Positions 21,420 to 33,129 of a stretch of 64,000 nucleotides of DNA are shown piece after piece (position 1 is the stretch's first letter; each line of letters starts with the position of its first letter). Source of the stretch: Labia minor (Eukaryota; Arthropoda; Insecta; Dermaptera; Spongiphoridae). The notes beneath the pieces were generated by a model. That model ran no database searches and was not told where the DNA came from. It saw only the letters and a list, made by a program, of their open reading frames with translations. Location of the stretch: NCBI GenBank assembly GCA_963082975.1, contig OY720344.1:93439228-93503227 (forward strand), given 5' to 3'. The position numbers were made by a program, and so were the translations under genes.

Positions 21420-21500
21420 TGTAAAAATCCCTAAATCAAAAATCCCTAAATGTAAAATATCCCTAAAAGAATAAATCCCTAAATAAAAAATTTCCCTAAT
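21420..21500. repeat. Spaced CCCTAAA-type repeats
   Basis: Five imperfect units of (T)CCCTAAA(T) recur between 21428 and 21500, next to the MULE relic. Spacing is irregular and the units are too few for a telomere. They may be subterminal repeats of the adjacent transposon. Confidence 0.5.
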
Positions 21501-21514
21501 TTATTTTTACTTAT

Positions 21515-22161
21515 TTAATAATGAATAGCCGAAGACACTTGAATGAGGAAGTTATACCTCATGCTTGGTGTCATCACATCTGTTCCATCTGGTTTTTTAG
21601 CGTCCCATTTTTCATGGTTTGCCTTCATTATGGTCAGAAGCTCATCATGCGAGTCGCTGAATCGTTTCCTTGGTGGATCAGGCTTCTTACCACGAACATC
21701 ACGACAGATTTCCAAAGAGATAAGGTTATGCTCAATATGGATTTGCTTAATCAGGTCCCATACTGATGTCTTGTAACCTCCTAATCGTGAACGAAGAGGA
21801 TTGTTGTAACCTTCCAATGAATTGTTTGTTCGAGGCAAACCCATCAAAGTGGCATCGTAGATGTACCAATGTTCCAATGTCGAAAGCCAGCCAAAAATTG
21901 TCCACCTAGCCAAGTGCGCTCGAAGAAAGAAAAAAAGATCACGAAGTTTTGCCCTCTTGGTCGTCCAGCTAATGCTTGGTAGGCTACAATGACTTTTGAT
22001 GGTGGTACCAAAACCAAAGCTGCAAGAGTTCGTAAATGAGTGGAGTTGTCAGGATTATCTATATCATTATAGAGCTTCAAAACTTCTGGCATTGATTTGG
22101 TGTTTCTATAAATGCATTGAGCAAAATGAAAAAGACAACCTCTGATGATAGTAAATTTCAC
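21515..22161 (-). pseudogene. MULE-type transposase fragment
   Basis: Two overlapping minus-strand frames (22161-21844 and 21913-21515) join by frameshift near 21900. The first has GCLFHFAQCIYR and LALVLVPPSKV; the second has a TNNSLEGYN segment. These are hallmarks of the second half of MULE transposases found in many arthropods with FLYWCH or SWIM fingers. The N-terminal catalytic acids are not visible. It is broken and cannot be active. Confidence 0.8.
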
Positions 22162-22741
22162 AAATTGCGTTATATATTCCCTGGTGAAATATACGGTGCA
22201 AATGGTGTATTTTGTATTAGGAGTCTAAGCTATTAAAACGTATGCTAATAAACGAAATTTGAGTAAAATATCCTTTATTTTACATAAGAATTTGACACCC
22301 CTATTTTTTGGAAAAATCACGTGTGTGGGCCCTATGTATGTATTTTTTGACCTATTTTTCCCTACTTTCGGTCCAGGCCCGATTAACTCCTTGGAGGTCG
22401 TGTCTCAGGCAACTGAGTGTCACGCTCACCTTGGGATTTAATTTTCTTAATCACTATTAAAATTAATACAAAAATGAAAAATTTTGTTTTTAGTTTAATA
22501 ATAACAAATATTTAGAATTTGAGTAATATTTTTATTTATTTTATATTTAAATAATAGTCAAATTGGAAAATTTCACAATTATCTAGTAATCTTATATTAA
22601 GTCTTTTGTTTTTTATGATTTAGGAGAAATAATAAAATAATTTTTTTATTTCTTATATTAAATTCTGTACGAAAAATAAGCAATTTTTATTTTTGTTAAA
22701 ATTTTTTTAAAATAAAATAAACTTACTTATTATACACTAAG

Positions 22742-22787
22742 TTCTATGCAGGTAGTATGAATTATAATTCATACTACCTGCATAGAA
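22742..22787. repeat. 46-bp perfect palindrome
   Basis: TTCTATGCAGGTAGTATGAA and three further bases (22742-22764) are followed without any spacer by their exact reverse complement (22765-22787). On single strands it would form a 23-bp stem with no loop. Confidence 0.97.
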
Positions 22788-23465
22788 ATTCATTTCATCA
22801 TACCTAAATAGAAATTGAATTTCTAAATCAAATATCAAATGAGATTGTTTGTTGTAGGGATAGATAGATATAATGAATAATACTATAATACTAGATTTTT
22901 GATTTAAGGCATGGAATGGTCTATAAAGGAGACACTTGGATAATGGAATTGAAGAACTAATCTGATTTAGGTTGGATTTGTTTGTAAATCTAATGATAAA
23001 ATATTAACTGGATTCCTAACAGATTGTTAGCTCATTTAATTCAATAAAATTAAAATTATTTGATATTTTTCTTCACTAAGATTCTGAAGTATTCTCAATA
23101 TTTTTTCACAAAGATACTACAACAAAGATAAATAGGCTAATTAATAACAATAAAAAAAGCTTAAAAACTATTTAATGAAAAAGGAGAATTATTTTTAATG
23201 TTAATATATATTTTAAATCTTATTAAAGCTCATTGATGTTACCATACCGAGTGAGATTAATAAATAAATAATGTATTAAAAAAATAAAGAATTAATAAAC
23301 CTATTGAAATTACTTTAAATGGGTTATCCTAGTAAAAGTAAAATAAATAAATATTCAGGTTAAACAACTAACCACCCAATAATCACTATAATGGAAATTA
23401 TTCAATTTTGAATCTTAGGTCAGATCTGTAATATAATATTTATATTTTAATAAAATGTATTCATT

Positions 23466-24048
23466 TTTACCGACCGACGATAGTACATGTGGAGATTTTT
23501 ACATATCTCCACGAATCATGCATTTTCTAAACAGAAAAAAGTATTTTTAGCATGATGTCTGTCCGTCCGTCCGTAGATGTGTACAGCCTGAACGGCTCAA
23601 CGGATTTTGATGAAATTTGGTATATTTATTTAATGCATCAGTGGGATGAATTGATCAACTTGCAAATCCGGAAACCGGAAGTGGTAGTATTAGCGATCGA
23701 CGATAGGAAGGGAAGGGTTATTTTCACACCAAATTTCACATGAGGAGATTTTTTTATATATCACCACGAATCATACACTTTGTATTGGTTTTATCCTCGG
23801 GAAAATCATATTTATTAGTTTTTTCTTGATTTAAAATTATATGACGTCATCCAGCCATTCATGACGTCACAGCCTGGTCTTACATATATATTATAAATAA
23901 AATAAAATTAAAAATATTTATGTTATATGCCTATCTGTTTTTTATTACATTAATAGATATATTAAAATTATTTGAAATTGTTTCTGTAGCTGAAAATTAA
24001 TTTACTTCAAACCGTCGGTCGGTTCGGACCTGGCCACAGGTCAACTTA
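23466..24048 (-). mobile_element. Family A repeat, copy 1
   Basis: A minus-strand copy of an interspersed element of about 0.6 kb, also at 41828-42458 and 47944-48612. Seen from its own 5' end it starts AATAAGTTGACC, has a hairpin GACCTGTGGCCAGGTC and then ACCGACCGACGG, and ends CGTCGGTCGGTAA. The last two motifs are subterminal inverted repeats. It carries paired TGACGTCA-like sites and a GGAC tetranucleotide run. It may be a non-autonomous Helitron-like element. Confidence 0.8.
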
Positions 24049-25100
24049 TTTTAATATTGTGTTCAATTTTAATATTGTGTTCAACTTGGAGAAAGAGTAA
24101 ATTATATATGTAATTAATATAATAATATAATATATATTAATATAATATTATAATATAATTCACAACTTTTAAAATACCTATTATTATCTATTGAAAATAT
24201 ATTTATTCAAGTCAAACAAAATGACCACTTAAAAAAACAGAGGCATATTTTGTTTATTTATTATCTTGTTTGTCAGTAAATACTATCCATGGGCTATCCA
24301 AGTAACAATATTAAAAAATTTCCCTGTTCTTATTACTTTATTAATTGATTTTATAAAAAAAAAAAATGATATCAGCTTTCCGAATAAAAATATACACAGC
24401 AATTGCAGATATTGAATTGAAGGCAGTAACCCTTTTTTTATGATTGGAACATTTTAACAGAAAAATATCTATGCCCATTGAAAGAGAGTCAATGGTAGGG
24501 GTATACTTCTCTTTTTCCCCCTTTGTTGGTATGTATGTTTGTAGTGTAATCAATTTTTTATCGTGCTTGTGATGTTTTTAATCTCGATCAATTCAATGTT
24601 TGAAATGAAATAAAATGCATAAATACATTAAATGAAAACTTAATGTTCAAATTAGACTTTTTATACTACTTTTTTATTACTTTCTCTATTTTTCAAAATT
24701 AAATTTTAATTATATCCATTCAATTGTAAAATAAAATTAATAAATTGTAATTATTGTAAAAACAATTTAATTTTGTTAAAATCAATGCAATTAATATTTA
24801 TGTGTTTTATTAGATTTTTATAAATGTTATTCTTTTTTGTTTCTTTATTAATAGTCAATTTTTGAATTATGAGGGTTCTTGCAATGATATCCCTTTAACG
24901 TGTAGTCAAATAACTATTATCTACTATCCTGGTACTTTCAGTATCTCTAATCATTGAAAATAATTTCTAGTAATTTCTATCTAAAAAAAAAAAATTAAAG
25001 GCTTCGGTAAACAAAGAAGATGATTATATGGATGAAAAAAATAACGAGATCAGACAGATCTTAAGTTAATCATCTTAAAGAGAAGAAAATCACATAAAAA
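24049..25100. other. Intergenic, no gene recognised
   Basis: AT-rich. A repeated TTTTAATATTGTGTTCAA (about 24047-24086) adjoins the family A copy, and an alternating TAATATA tract follows. Minus-strand frame 24341-24553 has no recognised motif. Confidence 0.5.
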
Positions 25101-25117
25101 ATGAGAATATTTCTATC

Positions 25118-25371
25118 TATCTATCTCTGCGGCTCTACGGAACTCGAAAGTTCTTGGCCGCAGCAACCACACCCCTCCAAGTATTTCTATTCTGAGCCAC
25201 AACCCTCCAGTCCCTATCCTCTCCCATCTCTTTCACGTCCCTCCCCACATTATCCACCCGCCACGTCCTTGGTCTTCCAAGCGGACGTTTCCCACTCGCT
25301 CTCCCTACCCTTATATTTTTCGCCTTTCTATCTTCTCCCACCGCATATTTATTTTTTAGTTGTTTCAAATA
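25118..25371 (-). pseudogene. LINE 3' coding tail
   Basis: About 77 residues on the minus strand carry GKRPLGRPRTWRVDNV and the terminal AAAKNFRVP, typical of the C-terminal tail of arthropod non-LTR elements. The strand then runs into a TAGA microsatellite (25109-25126), the expected 3' terminus. A second short copy of the same 3' end lies at 33130-33192. Confidence 0.78.
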
Positions 25372-25824
25372 GACAGAAAGAAACTGATTGAAAGTAAGAT
25401 TTTATCTTTTTTCTTCTATCTAGTTTACTTGTAAAAATGAACGAAACGTTTCAGCAAGATATTAATAGAGATTAAATTTATGCGGGTAATATTTTTTAAA
25501 GCTTGATCAATTGTTCGTATTTTGTCATTTCCTATATATAAATTTACTTGCTGTAAACTAAGACTGACTCTTGCTAGTTACCTTAAATGAGTCACTAGAT
25601 CTCCGCGTCTTATCACAACTACCGAGTTTCGTAGTAAACAAATTAAAAACAAACAATTGATAAATAATAACCATCTGAATAAAAAAAAGTCTTACTCCAC
25701 CCGCCGTATTCTTCAGATATTGTTCCCTCTGACTATCCCTTGTTTCGATCAATGACACATGGCCTGGCTAACCAGCACTTATGAAGAAATGAAAAATTAG
25801 ATCGATCGTAGATTGTCTCAAAAG

Positions 25825-25896
25825 ATGACATGGGATATGCTGCCCGAAAGATGGGAGAAAGCAGTGGACAGCAATGGACAATATTTTGAATTGTAG
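25825..25896 (+). pseudogene. Possible mariner-like transposase C-terminus
   Basis: Reading from 25825, 23 residues (LPERWEKAVDSNGQYFEL at the end) then a TAG. The pattern L-x-x-RW, about five residues, then a G-x-YF turn, is the usual end of mariner transposases. Nothing upstream reads clearly in frame. Confidence 0.5.
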
Positions 25897-26091
25897 TTTT
25901 TCACAATAAAGCCTCGACTTTCTAAGCAAAGTTGTACATCAAATTATAAACAATTTATTATATTATGTGTAAATATTTTTCAATGATTTAAATACTTGAA
26001 TATTTTAAATTCTTTATTTCGATTTTAATTAATTTTATTTGTTTTTTTATCAATTTGAAATAATTTTTTATTCTCTCAGCTGGTTTTTTTT

Positions 26092-26420
26092 TTTAATAAT
26101 TTTCTTTTGAAGAATATTTCTAGAAGATAAAAACACAGAAATGAGAAAGAGAGGCGTGGGTTGTGAAAGATATGAATGAGTTGAATTTTCACTTTGCATA
26201 TTCTGTTGGTCGAGTGGCTGCTGTTGATGGACGTTGAAGAGGTCAACTAGCACTTGGAGTGTGAAGTGGCTGTATGTAATTACTGTTGCCACTGATTGTG
26301 TTGTTGGGTCGACTGTCGACTCTTCACCTCTTTCTCTCCCCCTCTCACTCATTAGAGACAAACTAACTGTCCGTTGCGAAAGAATAAAGAGAAACAAACA
26401 ATTTATTCAACTATTATGAT
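26092..26420. other. Less AT-rich segment of unknown role
   Basis: Distinct in composition from its surroundings and open on both strands (26068-26397 minus, 109 codons). The minus-strand reading is rich in S, Q and charged residues with no known domain. It could be an unannotated exon, UTR or promoter. Confidence 0.3.
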
Positions 26421-26727
26421 TAATGTTAAAGGTTGCGAAATGAATTTCAATGGTTACTAAAGCAATTTTTCGTGAAATTATATATTATAAAGGTATTGAT
26501 TAACTTAACATAGTTTTTTATTTATAAAAATATATTACAATATATTTTAAAAATAAAATAATAATAATAATAATAATAAAATAAAATAAATGTATTTAGT
26601 TTATTGTTAATTTGAATTTTATATTAATAATACAAAGAAAGATTCTGTCTTCATAAATTGAGACTAAATAAAGTTAGTATGGTATCTTATAGTCCCGAAC
26701 ACCGTAGAGCATCGATTTCTCATTACC

Positions 26728-27475
26728 TAATATCCCAGTCATATTAGGGGTTTCACCTCGGAATGAGAGATAATAAGCTGTGAATTGGTATAAACCATTG
26801 TTTTGTCGTTCTAAATGTTGTCTCAAAAGTCACAAATGCTATCGTGTCCGCGTCTTAAGATATTGAAGGCCAAAGGTCATAAAAATCTGTTTTTCGCGAA
26901 TATCTCGCTTTCTATTGTTTAAATGAAATTTGCACCTATTATCAAAGTTGTAGAGTATAAAATTCTCTACAACTTTTGTTTTAACTTTTTTTACATATGA
27001 TCAATCGTTTTTGAGATAGAGCACGAAGAGTGCGCAGCGCACAGTCATATATGGTCTAATGGAAGGTCAAGCGTGAGTTACGGTTATCAGTACGTTGTAT
27101 AAAGTTAATTATTTATTAAAATATTATAATTATTAAACAATGCCCATTATTTATGTACTAATTATGAATTGTTTATATTTTATTAAAATAAGTAACTTAA
27201 TTATTTGTATTTTAATTATTTATTTTTAACTATTTAACTATAGTATATTATTAATTCTTGAATATATATATTTTAATTATATTTTTAATTAAAAAGACAA
27301 TAAGGGAATATATTTTATACATTTTTATTTATCAATAAATATGCCATATCTTCGTCGTCTTCTTGTTGTCGCTCGAAAACGTTCAATTGACTTTTGAGAC
27401 AACATTTAGAACGACAAAACAAAGGTTTATATTTATACCAATTTACAGCTTATTTACCTAATATGACTGGGCTAT
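26728..27475. mobile_element. Inverted-repeat element with internal hairpin
   Basis: The left arm (26728-26832) and right arm (27393-27475) are reverse complements with small indels. They share CCCAGTCATATTAGG, GAATTGGTATAAA/CAATTT-type blocks and TTTTGTCGTTCTAAATGTTG. Inside, AAAGTTGTAGAG (26944-26955) pairs exactly with CTCTACAACTTT (26965-26976). No coding sequence was recognised. Confidence 0.75.
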
Positions 27476-28610
27476 AACCATAAAGTCTATTCCAATTTTT
27501 TTGTTAATTTATTTTTCATGGGTGCGATGAGTGCCTAAAATATATACATATTTTTGTCATTGAGAATTAAAATAATGACTAATATTTAATTTAATTGAAA
27601 ACCAAATGCAACCGATTCAACAATTTCTTTGTCTCCCAATAATTATCTATCATACTAGCTTCCCGTCATTAAACCTTTATCAAAATAAAAAAAAACATCA
27701 CCCTCATTTCTACCACTTGTCTAGTTCTTGCCCTCCAAGCTTTTAAGAGTTTTTATTCAAAGCGCAGTCGGGAAAAAAAATTAAATACAAAAGCAAAATT
27801 ATTCTAAAATAAAAGAGAAAGTGAGAGAAAAAAAAATGAGACAAAGAGGGATAGGGAGGCAATGAATGGGATGAGAAAAAAGAGAGAGGGAGTGGGGGGG
27901 GGGGGTGTAGAAAAATGAAAATCAACGAACCAACAGACATGGCCCCAGCGCCAAATTGTTATTCTCACATCATCCATTTAAAGAGAGGGTAAAGCAAAAA
28001 AGGGCAGACATTGACAGCAACAGTAGCAACAGCAGGAGTGGTACTAGGAACAACAACAACAACAACAACATCGAAAGGAAAAAAATAAAACCAAATCACT
28101 GACCGACAGAAAGAAAAATGAACGGGGGTATTAACATAAGAAAAACATTAATTTCTATCGTGAAATGTCTTAATTTAAAGAGAAAAAAAGACATTAAACA
28201 TATGGTGAGGCATTGGCAGGAAGTTGGACTTATTTATTATTCTCGTGAGTTTAGTAGGAGATTCAACAGACAGATGATTGCATTTATTTTGTTATCATAT
28301 CATATCTAACCAACCATAAGTGGGAGGGGAAAATAATGACAATCTACCCTCAATACATACAAAGAATATGTATAGAATATATAAAGGGCAAACGATTATT
28401 TTTATTCTTAAAATATAAAAAATTAAAAAAAAATATTGTCATTAACTGTAAAATCCAGATTTAAATATAATCAATTATTATTTGAATATAAAATTAAAAC
28501 TGTTAAATTCCGATATATCTAACTATATTTTTTTACTGTCTTGCTAGAGATAGTTTTAAGATCACGAAAATTTTCCATGTCGAGATTTTGATGTTTTTAT
28601 ACGTTTTGAA
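27476..28610. other. Low-complexity intergenic region
   Basis: A purine-rich plus strand (27800-27910, ending in an 11-12 base G run) is followed by GCAACA/CAACAA repeats (28012-28070). Frame 28118-28309 has no known motif. The CAA-rich stretch could be an untranslated leader, but there is no clear gene. Confidence 0.45.
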
Positions 28611-28619
28611 GGTCTTTCC

Positions 28620-28700
28620 ACTAAGGTTGAGAAAAGTGTCTGTCTGTCTGTGTGTGTGTGTATATGTGTGTATGTAGACAAGATTTCGCAAAAAGTATCG
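28620..28700. repeat. TCTG/TG microsatellite
   Basis: TCTG units followed by a TG run, with flanking sequence of the kind found in degenerate arthropod transposons. A similar TCTG/TG block lies at 32214-32241. Confidence 0.6.
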
Positions 28701-29753
28701 AAATTAATTTTTTAACACGATGAGTAGCAATCACGCGCCAACACGTGACGTGGTGCCATCAACAAAGAGCCAAACACGCACTAGTTTAATAAATTTATTT
28801 ATTAATTTTAATTTATAATTCAATTAATTAGATTTAATTTAAATATAATATAGGTTAATTAATCCAATTCAAATTTGCGAGATAGTCGAGTGGAGACACT
28901 CCAGATTTTTTTATCATTTTCTCTTTTATTGATAGATAAATTTTTAGATAAGGTTTTCAGAATTCAATAACATAATATAATATAGATAAAGAATTTTATT
29001 TGAACTTTCAAGATCTATTAATGATTTTCATTTTTTGTAGATTCAAAAATAAATTTCCTTTTATATATAGGTAGTAATAGTATATTTTTATGATTAATAT
29101 TTAAAATAAAATTTAGTGAAATAACACCAAAATTTTGGAAATTATTATTTATTCTTTTGTATTTAATTGTAAACTAGTCAATCCTTTGTTTAGTAAAATA
29201 AAAAAAAAATTATAAATAAAAACCTACCTATAAGAATCGAAAACAAAAAAAGATGAAAAGAATAATGTATATATATATGTGTGTGTGTTTCTATGTATGT
29301 AGATGATGAAAAAAGAGTGTGGGACGAGGATTACATTTCATTTTATTCGATTCTCTCCAATTTATTTTCAAATCTTCACATTTCTTTTCTTTTCATTTTT
29401 TTTTTATTATTTTTTGTTTGTCTTTGACTCGTCTCTTCGTTCTATTTTTTTTTTCTTATCTTCATTAAACCAACCCAATTTCTGTTAGATATGCAGAATT
29501 TGTCTTCATTCATATTCATTTTGAATATTCAATTCAAACCGAGATTACATTTATTAAAAAGACTTTGACCTAGAATATAGATAATTTTAAGATATTCCTT
29601 CGATTATATATTATAGGTATAATATAGTTGGAAAGTAAATAGAAAAAATATAAATATCTTAAAGTTATATATTCTAATATTGAATGTTGAATATATTTTA
29701 TGTCTAACACACATACATATATATCTAATAAAATTATTATTAGTAATTATTAT
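28701..29753. other. Intergenic, no gene recognised
   Basis: AT-rich. Frame 29303-29488 is pyrimidine-rich (F/S-rich translation) and not credible as a gene. Confidence 0.5.
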
Positions 29754-29755
29754 TA

Positions 29756-31027
29756 GAGGAAACCAGCCAAAATCGGACCCCCCTTTTGTTTTTAATTTTT
29801 TTTAAATATAAAACTACTATATATTCAGGCTTTGTGTTACTAAATATTTGTCTTATATTGTTTTCTACCATATACTGTACAATTTTCGTTTGTTTCGTAA
29901 AAATTAGTCGGTTAAAAAAATATTTAGTAAAACCTTCCAGTGTTTTACAAAATAAAAATAACCTGCCTAAATCGGACCCCTCAAGGAAATATTTTTAAAC
30001 TCGTAAATTAAATTTAAAAAGGGTTTTAAACAATAAAAAACCATATATTCATATTCCCAGGATATGTTTATTAAATTGGAAGCATACAAATTTCGTATTT
30101 TATAATAAATCAAACAATTTTGTAGATAGTCTATGTTCGTCTGAAATGACATGATTATGTAGAAATGATTCTATTCAAAATACAAAATTCACAAATGTAA
30201 ACATCCTTATCTGCTCCAGAACAGTCTACATGGGCCCACAATGAACACATGTCATACATGACCCATAGCTCTCCTTTATGGTCATTCGAATATTTTTCCT
30301 CGAAGACCAATTATATCCGATACCTTGGATTGTACCACAGTAATTCCAGTTTCGTCAACGTTATATATTCTGTAAGGAGTGAATTTACTTTTATCATAAA
30401 CATTTTCTAAAAGATTGTAAAACTTCTGGGTGTTTCCATGGCAAGACAGTAATGTACTAACTCCTCTTCAAGGGATTTGGTTAAAACAGTAGGTCTACCT
30501 CGCTTTGTTTGAACCGCTTCTTGAAATGTACCATACTTTATGTCAGACAATCTCATAAGGGTTGTTTTTGGGACGTAAAAAAGCATACTTGCTTTCTTCC
30601 AACCAATTAATAAGGGGGTCCGATTTAGGCAAGATAAGGGGGTCCGAATTAGGCCGGTGTGGTCAAAATGTTTGAATGTCAATAACTTTTAAACAAAAAG
30701 CTCAAATCATATGGCTTAAGCAATAAACATACCTACAACCTTACCATTTAAGAATATATAAATGTTAAATGAATTACCTTTCAGTTTCGAGGCAAAATGA
30801 TTAAAAATGCATTACACACACAGAGAAAAAACTTTTGAAACTCACTTAACACGTAATGGCTGACAACTAATAGTTCAATAATGCGGGTGACGCGAAAGCT
30901 CGACTACAGTGTGGAGGAAGCCTAAACTTCATTTTAAAGACTTTGCCACTAGAGTTTAGGTCAATTCAGCGTCAGTACACTAAGGGGTCCGCTTTAGGCA
31001 GGGGGTCCGGATTTGGCTGGTTTCCTC
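29756..31027 (-). mobile_element. pogo/Tigger-like element, internally deleted
   Basis: Terminal inverted repeats GAGGAAACCAGCC and GGCTGGTTTCCTC sit between TA dinucleotides (29754-29755, 31028-31029), as expected for Tc1/mariner-pogo insertion. A motif of the type CTAAATCGGACCCC recurs six times: two near the left end (about 29770, 29968) and four inverted on the right (about 30616, 30639, 30984, 31004). The minus strand keeps an N-terminal HTH fragment and a piece of the catalytic core. At 1272 bp it is a deletion derivative. Confidence 0.9.
30250..30682 (-). pseudogene. pogo/Tigger-like transposase remnant
   Basis: The minus-strand segment 30682-30430 resembles a psq/CENP-B-type helix-turn-helix (STLMRLSD-like: TTLMRLSDIKYG) followed by GRPTVLTKSLEEELVHYCL. 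In another frame, 30342-30368 reads YNVDETGI, the first catalytic aspartate block. The HTH and core are closer than in intact transposases, so a large internal deletion plus a frameshift has occurred. Confidence 0.82.
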
Positions 31028-31193
31028 TATTAATTGAGATAATTTGTTTAATTTTCTTTTTTTTTTGAAAATACTACTTTTAAAACAATTAATAATTCTT
31101 TAATATGATTATTAAATTTATATTTTAAAAATATGTAACTTATTTTTAAGATCAGAGATAATTTAGAAATTGTCCATTTCAGAATAACTAAAA

Positions 31194-31750
31194 ATAAGTT
31201 GACCTGTGGCCTATCAATCTATCAATACCTAGGAGTGGAAATATCAAGCTATGGAGGACTGGCCGAAGAAGTGTCCCGACAGACATTAAAAGCGTCGAAA
31301 ATGGCAGGCTGTCTAAGGAGTACAGTATGGAAAAACAAACACCTGAATATTCAGAGCAAAGCAAGGATCTATAAAACCTGCATCAGGCCCATCATGACCT
31401 ATGCAGCAGAAACCAGAGCTGACAACAGTAGAACCGAGAAACTCCTTAGGACAACAGAGATGAAAATTTTACGCGCTATTGTTGGGAAAACGCGCATGGT
31501 CAGAAACAACGCCGTGAGAGAGATGTGCGGGGTTGAGGATGTAGTCCACTGGGTTAAGCGAAGAAGACGTGGCTGGGACGAGCATATTACTCGAATGAAC
31601 ACCAACATGCTGGTCAGGTTGGCGAGGTATGGTAGAGCCATCGGATCCAGGAGGCCCGGCCGGCCGAATAAACGTTGGCGGGATTCTATACAATCTTCCC
31701 CAGAGCTCAGGCAATGATGCCTAATAAGAAGAGGAAGTAAGTAAGTAAGT
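31194..31750 (+). mobile_element. LINE 3' fragment ending in an AAGT microsatellite
   Basis: A 5'-truncated non-LTR element ends GAAGAGGAAGTAAGTAAG, a short tetranucleotide tail usual for RTE-like elements. Its first 19 bases (AATAAGTTGACCTGTGGCC) are identical to the 5' start of family A, so the left junction is unusual. Confidence 0.78.
31199..31717 (+). pseudogene. RTE-like reverse transcriptase C-terminal portion
   Basis: 172 codons without interruption: YQYLGVEISSYG (end of RT), then KARIYKTCIRPIMTYAAE and TEMKILRAIVGKTR, ending in a GRPNKRWRDS tail. This is the region after the catalytic palm in RTE-like LINEs. It lacks the endonuclease and YADD box, so it is non-functional despite the open frame. 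Confidence 0.85.
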
Positions 31751-31837
31751 AAGTTAAATGGGATTTCTAAAAATGACCCATTAAAAATTTGTTTCCTAAA
31801 ATGTTCAAATTAATTAAAATAAATTGATTTTCATTTC

Positions 31838-32060
31838 AATACCTGGGACAAAAAATATTGATGTACAATTCTTTAATTATTTATTACAATTATTAAATGT
31901 TGCATCATTGCATCAATCTGATTAAAATGAATGGAACTGGGGTCCTCAATAATAATACCTGGTTCACCTAGCCATCATTCGGTCAATAAAAAATGATTCT
32001 TTATTATCGGGTTTGGCCGGTAATATTAATATCTGATTCACCGAATCGCCATTCAAATAA
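31838..32060. repeat. Dispersed repeat family C, copy 3
   Basis: It repeats the family C blocks twice over (AATACCTGG, TTATTACAATTATTAAATGTTG, GCATCAATCTGATTAAAATG, GGTAATATTAAT). A further AATACCTAGGACACCGA-like scrap lies at 32100-32120. Confidence 0.65.
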
Positions 32061-32639
32061 TAACATACAAACAGAAAAGTAGGCTTGTTGATATAAAATA
32101 TATACCTAGGACACCGACCCTTTAACAAATTTATACAATTTATTATTATATACTTTAAAAATTTTACAATTTTCAACGAACTTTTAGTTCGTTTATAAAA
32201 TCTATATATCTATGTGTCTGTGTGTGTGTCTGTGCGTCTGTCGCCAAAAATTTTCGATTTTTTTAAATTTTGATTTTGGATTCGAGTAAAGCTTAAAAAT
32301 GTGTAATGTAAAGTGGTCTTGGTTTTTTAAAATTCGGTTGGGAACATGGTCAAAGTTGAAAATTAACCATATATTATAACTACTGTAATTAGTGTTATTA
32401 TAATGTAAAATTATAAAGAAAAAATGTTTAGACATTATTGCAGACATTTTCATTCTGTAAATTAAATAATTTTATTTCATTTAAATAAATATCTATTTTT
32501 AAATATTTTTTGCTATCTACATTATTTATCTAATTCTCACAATATATTAAGATCATATAAATTGGAATTATTTATGCAATTTTGTGATAAATGTGAATAA
32601 AAGTTCGTTGATAGTAATGCTTCCAAGCATTCCCAGATG

Positions 32640-32715
32640 TTTTAATTATTTATTACAATTGGGTTTGGCTGGTAATATTAATACCCGATTCACCTACTCG
32701 CCATTCAAATAATTT
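32640..32715. repeat. Dispersed repeat family C, copy 4
   Basis: TTAATTATTTATTACAATT is followed by GGGTTTGGCTGGTAATATTA and CGCCATTCAAATAA, matching the end of copy 3. Confidence 0.6.
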
Positions 32716-32764
32716 AAAAGAATATAAATTAAAAAAAAAAATAGTCATAAAACATACACCCCTT

Positions 32765-32872
32765 AAACGTTAACAGATACATTTAAATTATTTGAAATTG
32801 TTTCTGTAGCTGGAAATTAATTTATTTCAAACCGTCGGTCGGTTCTGCGCCTGCACATGTCAACTTATTTAA
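32765..32872 (-). repeat. Family A fragment (5' end only)
   Basis: The first ~105 bp of family A on the minus strand: TTGAAATTGTTTCTGTAGCT, ACCGTCGGTCGGTT and a diverged GTCAACTTATT end. The rest of the element is missing. Confidence 0.8.
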
Positions 32873-33129
32873 AATTTGATATCTACATGTTCTCATTCAA
32901 AGAATGTTTATGTTTTTATTTTTTATGTTATATCTATATTTATATTTTATTATATTTTTAATTTTCTAATTTATTGGCCTTTTTAAATTATTTATAAAAC
33001 ACTGAAAACATTCAAGATTATATGAATAAATAATTTTAAATAATTGATCTCATAATTGGATTTTCATTTTCAAGTAAGTAAGATATTATTATGGGTGGAT
33101 TCACAATGTATGAAGGGACACTTCTAGAA

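Noticed and set aside
23552-23743. 63-codon frame in family A
   Set aside because: It lies in the conserved non-coding core of a repeat and other copies do not keep the frame open; it is not a gene.
29303-29488. Phenylalanine-rich small protein
   Set aside because: Product of a T-rich tract, with no supporting feature.
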